NCBI GenBank assembly: GCA_003024985.2
Contig: PXIH01S0057687.1
DNA: 12,175 nucleotides
Source: Euperipatoides rowelli
Lineage: Eukaryota > Onychophora > Udeonychophora > Euonychophora > Peripatopsidae
Direction: 5' to 3' (one strand)
Notes under the pieces: generated by a model
Database searches by the model: none
What the model saw: only the letters and a program-made list of their open reading frames with translations
Told to the model about the DNA's origin: nothing
Part shown: one piece after another, positions 1-8,889 of the stretch
Position numbering within the stretch: the first letter of the stretch is position 1
Layout of the letters: every line of letters starts with the position of its first letter
Program-made: the position numbers and the translations under genes

Positions 1-1229
1 ATTACACCTCTTGATTATCATAGGGTTGGGGCATAGTTATTCTACCTCTTGATTATCATTGGGTTATTACACCTCTTATTATCATCTTGTTATTACACCT
101 TTTGATTATCATATGGTTAGGGCATAGTTATTCTACCTCTTGATTATCATTGTGTTATTACACCTCTTGATTATCATTGTGTTATTACACCTTTTGATTA
201 TCATAGGGTAGGAACATAGTTATTCCATCTCTTGATTACCATCAGGTTCTTACACCTCTTGATTATCCTCAGGGTATAACACCGCTTGATTATCATAGGG
301 TTGGGGCATACTTATTACACCTTTTGATTATCATTGGATTATTACACCTCTTGAATAACATCAGGTTAGGGCATAGTTATTACACTTCTTTATTATCATA
401 TGGTTGGGTATAGTTATTACATCTCTTGATTATCATTGGGTTGGGGCATAGTTGTTACAACTCTTGATTATCATCGGTTTTGGACATAGTTATTCCACCA
501 ATTGATTAGCATTGGGTTATTACACCTCTTGATTACCAATGGGTTATTACACCTCTTGAATATCATCAGGTTGTGGGACAGTTATTACACATCTTGATTA
601 TCATATGATTTGGTATTGTTATTACACCTCTTATCATTGGTTTGGGGAATAGTTGTTACAACTCTTGATTATCATCGGTTTTGGACATAGTTATTCCACC
701 TCTTGATTAGCATTGGGTTATTACACCTCTTGCATATCATTGGGTTATTATATCTCTTGATTATCATTGGGTTATTACACCTCTTGAATATCATCAAATT
801 GGGGCATAGTTATTACACATCTTAATCATATGATTTGGTATTGTTATTACACCTCTTGATTATCATTGGTTGGGGCATAGTTGTTACAACTCTTGATTAT
901 CATCAGTTTTGGACATAGTTATTCCACCTCTTAGTTAGCATTGGGTTATTACACCTCTTGATTAGCATTGGGTTATTACACCTCTTGATTAGCATTGGGT
1001 TATTACACCTCTTGATTAGCATTGGGTTATTACACCTCTTGAATATCATTGGGTTATATCTCTTGATTATCATTGGGTTATTAGTTATTACACCTCTTAA
1101 ATATCATCAGGTTGGGGCCTAGTTATTACACATCTTGTTTATCATTGGGTTGGGCATAGTTGTTACAACTCTTGATTATCACCAGTTTGGGACATAGTTC
1201 TTCCACCTCTTGATTATCATAGTGTTGGG
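1..1229. repeat. Minisatellite array, 27/38-bp units with higher-order structure
   Basis: A tandem array fills the first 1.2 kb and continues past the left edge. The basic unit is 27 bp, starting TTATTACACC and ending ATCATTGGG. The spacing is exactly 27 bp at 946, 973, 1000 and 1027. A longer 38-bp unit carries an extra 11 bp, TTGGGGCATAG, at its end. Roughly 35-40 units are present, mostly diverged by a few substitutions. A variant block starting TTGTTACAACTCTTG recurs at 452, 653, 881 and 1160 and is followed each time by a TTTTGGACATAG-type or related unit, which gives a higher-order repeat. The array decays into unique sequence after about 1229. It is not a CRISPR array because no unique spacers separate the repeats. 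Confidence 0.95.
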
Positions 1230-1249
1230 CATAGTTATTTATTATATAG

Positions 1250-1389
1250 TAGAAGTTAGGGTTGGGTGAAGGTTTGGACTGTAAATTAAACATAGTAAGG
1301 CTTTGAAACCCATTGGCACTAGTGAGCTCATCTACAATCTGTTTAGTCTGTGAAGGGTCAAATTGTCGCACTATTAATATCTCATTTTT
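1250..1389 (-). other. Coding-like stretch, possible exon remnant, unidentified
   Basis: On the minus strand the frame is open from 1389 (stop at 1390-1392) and runs into the minisatellite. The part before the array has a protein-like composition, including VRQFDPSQTKQIVDELTSAN and then a segment rich in Ser, Pro and Asn. There is no ATG at its head; the nearest start-like codon is a GTG at 1369-1371. A possible acceptor AG lies just upstream (minus-strand sequence ATTAATAG), but without a pyrimidine tract, and I see no convincing donor. I recognise no family. It could be an exon fragment, a decayed transposon ORF or chance. Downstream the frame translates the repeat itself and should not be counted as protein. 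Confidence 0.2.
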
Positions 1390-1724
1390 CTACTCGTAAT
1401 TTATTGCAACACTAAATAAATATATGAGATAATGTATGAAATAGACATGTCATTCTCCTCATTCTAAGTGAGATAATTTTTATGTTGTGCTTTGATGTTT
1501 ATTTTACTTCCATCTTTTATGGGACTTGAACTAAAGTGGTTATTGAATGCAAGCGTTTCTGTGTACACATCATTAGATGATTATTTCATTTATAGTCATA
1601 GAAGCAATGATTTGTCCTTTTATTTAATCCCAAGGTTCAAGGATTAAACTCTTAGTATAGAAATGTGTTGAGTGGCAACATCATTTCAATTACAAGAAAG
1701 TAAATAAAATGGAATCCTAAAGCC
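1390..1724. other. No gene seen; AT-rich spacer
   Basis: Unique-looking AT-rich sequence lies between the minisatellite and the TIR element. I found no ORF of note, no RNA gene and no tandem repeat. The last four bases, AGCC at 1721-1724, match the four bases after the following element and may be a target-site duplication. Confidence 0.5.
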
Positions 1725-2061
1725 AAGCACACACTAGGAGAGAAACACTTCAGAGTTTTCATACTTGGCAGTTTTTTTTAATGATGCGAAAGTTTTCGTA
1801 GAGTATTCTGACACACACTAGGAGATTTTTTTTATTTGAAAGTTTTTCTCTTTAGTGTGCATACTCATGTTGTCAAAATGGAGAGTGACATTCAATGACT
1901 ACCACATTAATTGATTTGTATATTATTGTATTAAATATAAATATGCATGAAAATAAATAAATTTTTTTAATTTCCAAGCAGTGGCGATTTAGTTTTAAAT
2001 ATCAAAGCCACTTATCTATTGTATTACATACGATACCAATGGTTTGCAGAATTGTCGTTTT

Positions 2062-2090
2062 AAATAAAAAAATAAATAAATAAATAAATA
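2062..2090. repeat. AAAT short tandem repeat
   Basis: An A-rich run leads into several AAAT units (TAAATAAATAAATA type) inside the candidate TIR element. It could be simple slippage or the tail of an older insertion. Confidence 0.8.
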
Positions 2091-2320
2091 GTGGCTTGTT
2101 GTGATATTCAGTTAAGTGCTGCTTATATAGACACAGACATTTTTCTACTTCTTAAATTAATAGTGATATTTCATCATCGTTCCAGTTTTTGTTGGCGAAG
2201 TGAGTGGCCGGCATTTTTATTTTTTAGTTAGTAAAGTCAAGTCATTGAAGTCACGTGTTCTCAGCTTCTCACTGTCCGGTAATTGGCTGCAAACTTTGAC
2301 TCCGAGGAGAAATTCTTCAT

Positions 2321-2343
2321 AAAGTAGACCAGAGGTCTACTTT
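2321..2343. repeat. Perfect 10-bp hairpin
   Basis: AAAGTAGACC at 2321-2330 and GGTCTACTTT at 2334-2343 are exact complements around the 3-base loop AGA. It lies inside the candidate TIR element, which is rich in inverted repeats, so it is more likely part of that element than a terminator or regulatory site. Confidence 0.85.
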
Positions 2344-2464
2344 TGAAAGTGATGAAAGTGTTCTCTTTGAAGTCTGAGTATTTTGACACACACCAAGAGT
2401 ATTTTACCTTCGGAGTACAATTCTTTGATGCTTCAAAGAGAAATTCTCCTAGTGTGTGCTAGCC

Positions 2465-3380
2465 TTAAATACGATAAACCCAGTTTAAAATTGTTAGTGT
2501 AGAACTGATCAAACAATTTTGAATAGCTGACTATCATTTATGATTTGGCCTTTACTATTTTCTTTAATTGTTGCTTTTATTCAAAAGAAAATGTTTAATT
2601 TTATTGTTTGATTATTTGCAAAAATGTTTGTCTCCAGACAGTGAATAAAGTAATTGATTTTGACATTGACATTATGGTTAATATATAACTTACACCTGTG
2701 CTTTTTTTCCCCCAAGCATGAAAATGATAATGGTTCAGCATTGTCTACCTTTGTGTATTATTTATGTTTTTTATGTAAAATACACACATTGCAATGATTT
2801 GAGAGATTCAATCAGTTAATCAATTTCAATGTTACCACCATATCCAAATTCATATTTCTACTTTTACAAAAATACAGAAACAAAGTGAATTTTTAAAAGG
2901 TTTACAAAAACAGATTTAAACAAAAAATAAAATTGTGACCAAAGTTTGGTTAGAAAATGTTGCTTTTGTTAAAACATTCTAAGATGTTTGAGTCAAACTG
3001 TTATGAGTTTTAATATTTCAGCTTAAAATGCTATCAATGGGTGAGTTTATATAAAATTTTCATTAGTCTTCTAGCAATATGAAAAATTTCTTTAAACCAT
3101 TCACACCTCACCTTTCTCTACTTATTAATAAAATTAGTGGGTGACTATTCATACATGCCTTTGCCATGTACAGACAGTCGAACATGATAGTCTGGGCTAT
3201 TCATATACCTACTGTATGAATATGAGTGAATCTTTACTCATGCACATGATTCATTTATTTGGACTAGGGTTAGGCATAAGTGTTCATTCACATAAATAGA
3301 TTAGGGTTAATGACTAATTTGAAGGGTAGGCTGTAAAAATAATTGTGAAAAAAAAATGTATATAATATGTAATGTTGGTC
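2465..3380. other. No gene seen; AT-rich spacer with small inverted repeats
   Basis: No ORF, RNA gene or clear transposon end was found. Between about 3140 and 3300 there is a cluster of short symmetric words. CTATTCATA occurs at 3144 and again at 3197. The second copy forms an imperfect hairpin with TATGAAT at 3215-3221. ATGAGT and ACTCAT pair just after it. These may be the remains of a small hairpin element, but I cannot define boundaries. Confidence 0.5.
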
Positions 3381-3560
3381 CTGACATTGTGGTTCAGTCG
3401 GTAGCATGCTGACTGCTATTATCTTGAGGACATAATACTGGGAATAGCACAGATTCACATCCCAGCTGAGCTGGTTGTGGAACGGTTTGTCCCTGACTTA
3501 ATACATCTTGATTTGGGTTTTTTATTCAGTACACCCCGGCTCTTATAAGCCTGTTTATCT
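3381..3560 (+). mobile_element. tRNA-derived SINE
   Basis: The head carries RNA polymerase III internal promoter boxes in the right order. TGGTTCAGTCGG at 3390-3401 fits the A box, and GATTCACATCC at 3452-3462 fits a slightly decayed B box (consensus GGTTCGAATCC). The boxes are 62 bases apart start to start, longer than in an ordinary tRNA gene, so the tRNA-like part carries an insertion or has drifted. After the B box a more GC-rich body runs to about 3560 (GAGCTGGTTGTGGAACGG, later ACACCCCGGCTCTTATAAGC). There is no acceptor-stem pairing or CCA end to support a functional tRNA. The 3' boundary is approximate and no clear target duplication was seen. SINEs are copied by LINE enzymes; none is encoded here. 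Confidence 0.65.
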
Positions 3561-4520
3561 TAATTAGTAATTAGTTAAATTTAATTCATGAAAAATAGTC
3601 ACACAAATACATTGCCCCAATAGGCGTGTGTCGGTATAATTTAAACTTAAATTAATTTACTGTGTTTTGAAAGTATAAAAATATCTTTACATAAAACATA
3701 ATAAAAAAAGTGCAAATCAAATTACATTTATTTATTTAATTATGTAGGAACCATAAATGAATTGGTTAGTTGAAGAGACAGGGTAGTTGTTGCTACTTTG
3801 GTGTGAAAATAAATTATTATTGCTATATTTCAATTGTTATATTGGCATGGGATTTAAAATTGTTTTTTAATAATAATAAAAAAAAATAAAAATTTTGTAA
3901 GTTATAATTCAACTTTTTTTTTTTTTTTTTTAAGATTTAGTTGGTTTATATTTTAAAATCTTCTTGCTTTATGACACTAATGATTAATTAGGGCATTATA
4001 AAATTGCCAGTGGGATGAGGTGAAGTTCATTCTATAGTCCCTACCCTGTTAGTTCTATGACTGTCTGATAAAAAAAAAAGGGACAGGAGGGATAAGTAAT
4101 GATGTTCCAGGTCAAGGAGTTCAATCATAGCCTGTAAATTTGTTTTCCCAAGATTTTACGATAAATTTTTATAATCCACTAGGGCTATAAATTTGATAAT
4201 AAAGCAATAAAATTCAGTCTTGCCTTGTTTTTATATTTTACACAATGGTTTTGAGTTGATAAATAATAAAATTAGAGTTATGTCTTGTTACAATCATATT
4301 TGTCAATTAATAAGTGAAACACAAAAGAAGATTTTTTTTAAAAAAAATTCTTGAAATTATTCAAAACGTATATTATGTCTCTCTTTAAACTCACACAAAG
4401 ACCATCATAATTTATTGGAATACATTTATTTTTGATAGTTTATTTCTTTTCATTTTCATTTCCTTCTACATCCTCATCTTATTTCTGTTTATTTATGAAA
4501 TATATTATTATTTATTATTA

Positions 4521-4524
<4 letters not shown>
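3561..4524. other. No gene seen; AT-rich spacer with homopolymer tracts
   Basis: An 18-base T run lies at 3914-3931, with other A or T runs nearby (A10 near 4070). A slightly more GC-rich patch at about 4000-4135 (GGGACAGGAGGGATAAG and neighbours) stands out from the background and may be a repeat fragment, but no ends or coding remains were recognised. Confidence 0.5.

Positions 4525-4605
<81 letters not shown>
4525..4605. repeat. Perfect ATT microsatellite, 27 copies
   Basis: Uninterrupted TTA/ATT trinucleotide repeat of 81 bp, preceded at 4502-4524 by the same unit with small interruptions. A perfect run this long suggests a young, length-variable locus. Translations through it (poly-Leu on plus, poly-Asn on minus) are artefacts of the repeat. 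Confidence 0.98.
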
Positions 4606-4606
<1 letters not shown>

Positions 4607-4878
4607 ATGAATAAATATCTAAACAACTTGCTTCAAAAACCAAATTTATTATTATTTTCTCAGTATAAACATAATGGTATATGCTTTTGTGGGCCAGTAA
4701 CAAACACAAAAGGTTATAAACTATTGACCAAGTACCGTTTATATTATTTAAAAATCTTCCTTATTATCCTGGATATTTCCATTAATGTTGATTTTTGAAT
4801 TTTCCATTGGGAATAAAATAATTTCTATAGCCGATATTCTAGCTTTCACCTTTGTTGCTTGACAATATGTAGCCTACA

Positions 4879-5244
4879 CTAAATATTTGCATGATTTTCT
4901 TTCGACCAGCACATTTTTAGTTTGATCTTAATGGGAGGTATTGCACATATTAAATCTTGCTTTCCTAAATCACTTCCTGATGATCTTAGATATATAGATC
5001 CTTGAACTATTGCTATAGATACATTAGTATTAGGCAGCATAGGTATTCTGTGTTTGCTTAAGTCATGTGGTTGTCTTTCATTCATGCAATCATCGTCCCC
5101 TTCCTCAGTAGCCATGGAATGGTTATCCCTTTTAATACTTCCGGAGTTACATTTAAATTTTCTTAACTTTATCATCATATTTATTACACAATATAGAAAA
5201 AGCCCTTCAAGGTTCAAAAAAAATCCCTCAGCACTAACATGTGC
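4879..5244 (-). other. Candidate exon or transposon ORF fragment, unidentified
   Basis: The minus strand is open for about 121 codons, from just after a stop at 5245-5247 to a TAG at 4879-4881. The first in-frame ATG pair is near 5178. The predicted chain is unlike a chance AT-rich ORF: it is hydrophilic and mixed, with an acidic patch (TEEGDDDC), a basic-polar stretch (NERQPHDLSKHRIPMLPN), then SIAIVQGSIYLRSSG and a Lys-rich end (PIKIKLKMCWSKENHANI). No signal peptide or membrane segment is evident apart from a short hydrophobic patch before the ATG pair. Minus-strand AGs near 5166-5172 could serve as a splice acceptor, but the pyrimidine tract is poor. I recognise no family. It may be a terminal exon of a minus-strand gene, an ORF of an unknown element, or chance. 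The overlapping plus-strand frame (5054-5248) looks like its shadow. Confidence 0.35.
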
Positions 5245-5400
5245 CTAATGGGTTTGGTCCAAACACTAACATGTGTCTATCAATGTTTTGCTTGGGTGAT
5301 CCTTCTGGTTGCTAAGGTACTGCTACCATAGCTCTTCACTTTTATACTTGAACACACAAGCCCCTTCACCATAGCAAGGTAGTGTCCTTTGGGGATTTGT
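5232..5400. repeat. Possible dispersed-repeat fragment
   Basis: This stretch is clearly richer in G+C than its surroundings and has internal duplications. CACTAACATGTG occurs at 5232-5243 and 5264-5275, 32 bp apart, and ACCATAGC occurs twice, near 5326 and 5368. Such patches in an AT-rich genome are usually fragments of interspersed elements. I found no promoter boxes, TIRs or coding remains that would name the family. Confidence 0.3.
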
Positions 5401-5420
5401 TATTATTAAAATATTTTTGT

Positions 5421-5495
5421 CTTCTACTTATCCTTTCTACATTCCTTTTTTCCTCCCCTTTGCTCTCCCCATATTTCTTACCCCCAACCTTCTGC
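5421..5495 (+). other. Pyrimidine-rich tract
   Basis: About 75 bases of almost pure C and T, including TTTTTTCCTCCCC and ACCCCCAACC, ending in CTTCTGCCAG. It resembles a strong splice-acceptor tract on the plus strand, but the sequence after the AG hits a stop within about ten codons in the frames I checked. It is probably a simple-sequence tract. Confidence 0.4.
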
Positions 5496-5779
5496 CAGCT
5501 ACATGAAATCATATCCACTTTAAAATAGTCTTAATCAGCCAATTAATTCTGAAAGCCACAAGCAATCAATAGCTTTAAATAATATGTTTGTTTAAATAAA
5601 AAAAAAAGCAACAGGGAACAAAAATTTGTCTATATAAAAATACTACTTTTGGGTATTAGAAACCATCAAACTTTCAGTTATATTGCCAATCAACAGAAGT
5701 TTGTTATTTATTGTTATCTATATAATAAATCATTTAGATAATATTTTGGCACACCCAATTTCCATAAGAGCACTTCAAC

Positions 5780-6223
5780 AATATAGAACAATCTTTATAA
5801 TAAAATGCACATGCTTTATTATATTGGCAAAAACAATATGTGCTTTATTATAATGGCAAACATGTGCTTTATTATAATGACATAAACAATAAATGATTTA
5901 TTATAATTGATAAAACAATAAGTATTTTATTACAATGACAAAAAAGAAAACAAAACAATAGATGCTTTGTTATAATGGCAAAAACAATAAGTGCTTTAGT
6001 ATAATGATAAAAACAATAAGTGCTTTATTATAACGGCAAAAGCAATAAGTCTTTTAGTATAATGACAAAAAGAAAAGTGCTTTATATAATATAAAAAATA
6101 AATAAGTGCTTTATAATTTATAAGTGGAAATAAAACAATAAGTGTTTTTTTATAATGGCACAACAATAAGTGATTTATTATAATGATAAAAACAATAAGT
6201 GTTTTATTACAATTGTAAAAACA
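5780..6223. repeat. 29-bp AT-rich minisatellite
   Basis: A tandem repeat whose unit starts GTGCTTTATTATAATG and continues GCAAAAACAATAA. The core TGCTTT recurs at 5812, 5841, 5963, 5992 and 6021 and, degenerate, at 6050; neighbouring copies are exactly 29 bp apart. One shortened 24-bp unit lies between 5841 and 5865, and a few copies have insertions such as AAGAAAA. About 15 units are present and moderately diverged. The minus-strand frame through the array (5996-6298) repeats the same residues and is an artefact. Confidence 0.92.
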
Positions 6224-6825
6224 TTCAGAGATAAAAATTCCAACACAACGATAATAAACACCAAGTAAAAAATAAAAATAATTAAATGTATTAAACATAA
6301 TTAAATAAATAAAAATGAAAGTAGGAGGCTGTTATAAATTAGGCAATAGGTATTATTAAAAAAAAACAATGTTTAAAGTAAGATTATGCAATTGGATTTG
6401 AAGTTTTATTTATTACTTGGATGAAATAGTCCGTAACAATATAGGCTACCATTTAGCTCTGAGAGTTTTAAAACTACTTGGCACAAGGTGATATAAAAGG
6501 AATAACATTTAACTAACTATGACAGGAGCAGTGGGTTGGCCAAACAAACTATTGGTATAGCAAATAAAATGTAAAGTAAGAGTGAAATGGTGGAGATAGA
6601 AAGATCCAGTTTCCTATTTGACTACATAAATGCACCAATATCAAACATATGCTTATCTCCAGCCCAACTACTATTTGAAGATGTTTAAAGGGAAAACTAC
6701 CCAATACATCAACTCAATATGAACTAAGAAAATGAGTAGAGCATTAATAAGGAGAAATTTGCACATGACAGGAACAACAAAGAGTGATATTATGACCATG
6801 GTACAATACCACTGACAGATGGGGG
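6224..6825. other. No gene seen; purine-rich AT-rich spacer
   Basis: The plus strand becomes purine-rich toward the right. On the minus strand a frame of about 46 codons, starting after a CTGTCAG near 6816, is open and hydrophobic, but pyrimidine bias alone can keep stops away. I do not call it a gene. Confidence 0.4.
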
Positions 6826-7149
6826 TCAGTAAAAAAGAATAATAATGAAAAAGTACTTCACAGTGAAGTCATACATGGTAAAAGACAAAAATAAAAAACA
6901 AAGAATTGAAGAGAAATAAAGAACATTTACTACCAACAAAGAAGGGAAAATGTGAGCCAGAGTTGCTGAAAAAACTGCAAGGAGATGATAACCATCTGAC
7001 AAGTACGGAACAAAACAAACACCCACAGAGATATTATTAAACTCATAATTAAAAGCTGAAAAACAGGGGGGGGGGTATGATACCCAAAAACATTGTGAGA
7101 GTAAAATAAGGGCAGATAACCATTGAATGGAAGGTGATGCTACAAATGT
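6826..7149 (-). other. Hydrophobic open frame with possible exon, unidentified
   Basis: The minus-strand frame is open for 107 codons between stops at 7150-7152 and 6826-6828, with no convincing start. Inside it, CTGTTTTTCAG preceded by ten Cs (plus-strand G10 at 7066-7075) is a good-looking splice acceptor just before 7055. TTGGTAGTAAATG offers donors after 6934 or 6931. The resulting 122- or 125-nt exon would encode a segment including VGVCFVPYLSDGYHLLAVFS. The size and sites are plausible for an animal exon. Against it, the strand is strongly pyrimidine-rich, which removes stop codons and produces hydrophobic residues by composition alone, and no family is recognised. It could belong with the other minus-strand candidates as distant exons, but nothing links them. 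Confidence 0.2.
7066..7075. repeat. G10 homopolymer
   Basis: Ten consecutive Gs, striking in such AT-rich DNA. On the minus strand they form part of a pyrimidine tract before CTGTTTTTCAG. Confidence 0.95.
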
Positions 7150-7152
7150 TTA

Positions 7153-8550
7153 GTCCTATTTAAATATTATGTTCCATATTATGCTATATTGTGTCCTTTG
7201 ATTTCATTTTTATGTTTAAATCCCTAAATACCACAATCCATATTTAATTATTTACAATTAAATTATACATTGTCTAAGCTTTTCCCTGCAGATAAAGTGT
7301 AGTTTTTAAAAATAAAGTTTGAGATTTCTCAGAGTATGAAATAAAAATATGAATAGCAATAGTTTGAAATATAGGACCAAGATTGAGAAATCAAAGGTTG
7401 AAACAGATCAGTATATGACCTAATGTTTGTGATCTTGAAATCAATATCTGGCCTTGAGACATGACATTGTAAGTTGAGATTGTTTTAACTATTTTGGAAT
7501 GTTGTAACTTTGAATCAAAACCAGCCAATTATGAATTTATTTTGCCCAAAATAAGCTAATTAAATCCAATATAGTTTCACTATTATAAACTATTGACAAA
7601 ATTCCTTTTCATTTTGTTAAAGTTTTAAAGTACTGTATTTTGTTCATCCAACTTCTTTTTTTTTTAGTTTTTTTTTTCTATTTTTTTCAGGTTTTCATAT
7701 CTAAATAATAAATAATGCTTTGTAAAAATATTTGAGGTAAAATTTACATTAAAATTTCTTTTACAATCAATTCATTCTTTTCCCTTCATACATTTTTTTT
7801 TGTATACTTAAACTTTATTAAATTTTTATCGATTTCATTAATGTTCATGTTGACAGGTAGCAACAAACTAACGTCTGCCTGTTTTTAACTGTCTGTGTTT
7901 ATATTAAAAATGATAACCAATCCTTTTTATTAGATTTTTTTCAAGAGAAAAACTGTTCAAACTGATTGATTCTTCAAAATAATCTTTGATAATTGAATTA
8001 TGTATGAGGTTGTGGGACGATTGGAATATATTTAAAAGAAATAACTTTAAAGATGATTTCAGTTGATATTTTTATTGCATAAAGATTTAGCTGAATTTAA
8101 TTTCTTCTGAAGTCTAGAAGGTGAGAAAAATAAACGATTTTATTCATGTATGTGTTCATCAAATTCTATTAATATAATCGCAGCTGCTCTTAACCTTGTA
8201 ATTTTCTTTATAATTAAAAAATATATAAAAATCTACGTGTTAAACCAATTAAAAATTTAGGCATCCAAATGAATGTAGATTTAATTGACTATTAGACTAG
8301 GTTTCGTTTGTTTTTTTTAAAAAAAATTAAATTCATTTCTTAATATATTCATAGCAATGTGTTGATCACTCTTAATTAAATCCCTTAATTTCTGTAAAAT
8401 TAATACACACACTAATAATTAAATAAAAGAATGAGCAAATTAAAAAAAAAAAGTTAATTTATAGATTATTTTATTAGAAAAATAACAATAAAATAAGATT
8501 GGACAAATACGTTTTTTTATCAACAACAATTTAAAAAATTAATATTATAC
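7153..8550. other. No gene seen; very AT-rich spacer
   Basis: A long AT-rich stretch with many A and T runs, for example T-rich sequence at about 7653-7690 ending TTTTTTTCAG. That end looks like a splice acceptor, but no open frame follows. No RNA gene, transposon end or tandem array was recognised. Confidence 0.5.
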
Positions 8551-8655
8551 TAGCTAAACCCGCACAGAACATCTGTGCCCTAGCTAAACCCACTCAGAAC
8601 TAATCCACACAGAATATCTATGCCCTCTTTTATTTAAATCCACACAAAACAATGC
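8551..8655. repeat. Short degenerate repeat cluster with a perfect hairpin
   Basis: TAGCTAAACCC occurs at 8551 and 8581, exactly 30 bp apart. A CACAGAA...CT.TGCCC block follows the first copy (8563-8580) and recurs at about 8607-8625. A weaker copy with CACACAAAACAATGCGCC lies near 8640. The first block holds a perfect hairpin: GCACAGA at 8562-8568 and TCTGTGC at 8572-8578 around a 3-base loop. The phrase ACTAGCT.A.CCCG followed by a small palindrome resembles an invertebrate repeat end I have seen starting ACTAGCTGACCCG, but that is memory, not a match I can verify. Sequence to about 8890 may belong to the same old insertion. Confidence 0.55.
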
Positions 8656-8889
8656 GCCTTCTTATTTGTTATGTAATTTTGCTTTACTTTGTTTTGTTTA
8701 TGTATTTAAATCTCACAGGATAGCCACCCATCAAACTATGGATAAAGAATAAAGGTCCATTATACTTCAACACAATGCTATCTGTCATATAAATTAGGGA
8801 TAGTCCTCCATAAGATCATGCTCACAGCTGCAATGCTCAATTAAAAGATGGACTGCCATCTGTCATCACCCATAATTATTGAAAAAAGG

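Larger units (their letters stand above)
1725..2460. mobile_element. Candidate non-autonomous TIR DNA transposon (MITE-like), family unknown
   Basis: The ends form a perfect 16-bp inverted repeat: AGCACACACTAGGAGA at 1726-1741 and its complement at 2445-2460. The flanks share AGCC (1721-1724 and 2461-2464), a possible 4-bp target duplication, though four bases is weak evidence. The same motif recurs inside: ACACACACTAGGAGA at 1811-1825, a degenerate inverted partner at 1846-1860, and ACACACACCAAGAG at 2386-2399. Blocks just before the internal copies (GAAAGT, GAGTATT then CTGAC or TTGAC) are also shared, so the element looks built from related sub-blocks. TTCTCTTTGAAG at 2361-2372 pairs with CTTCAAAGAGAA at 2431-2442. 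No transposase frame is present, so it would need one supplied elsewhere. I cannot assign a superfamily. Confidence 0.6.

Noticed and set aside
1-1229. CRISPR-like appearance of a regular short repeat
   Set aside because: Units abut or differ only by a fixed 11-bp tail; there are no unique spacers, and the setting is eukaryotic.
3264-3310. Telomere-like TTAGGG words
   Set aside because: Isolated AGGGTTAGG-type words, not in tandem, so not a telomeric array.
3381-3472. Functional tRNA gene
   Set aside because: The A and B boxes are there, but the spacing is too wide, the B box is decayed and no acceptor stem can be drawn, so a SINE fits better.
4432-4709. ORFs encoding poly-Leu (plus) and poly-Asn (minus)
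   Set aside because: They are translations of the ATT microsatellite and have no other coding signal.
4607-4798. 63-codon plus-strand ORF after the microsatellite
   Set aside because: Composition typical of chance ORFs in AT-rich sequence; no motif or splice context.
4975-4990. CTGATGA word as a hammerhead ribozyme core
   Set aside because: No matching GAAA core or paired stems were found nearby.
5996-6298. 100-codon minus-strand ORF
   Set aside because: It is a translation of the 29-bp array; the residues repeat with the DNA period.
7653-7690. Pyrimidine tract ending TTTTTTTCAG as a plus-strand splice acceptor
   Set aside because: The sequence after it has no coding-like frame; T-rich runs are common in this DNA.
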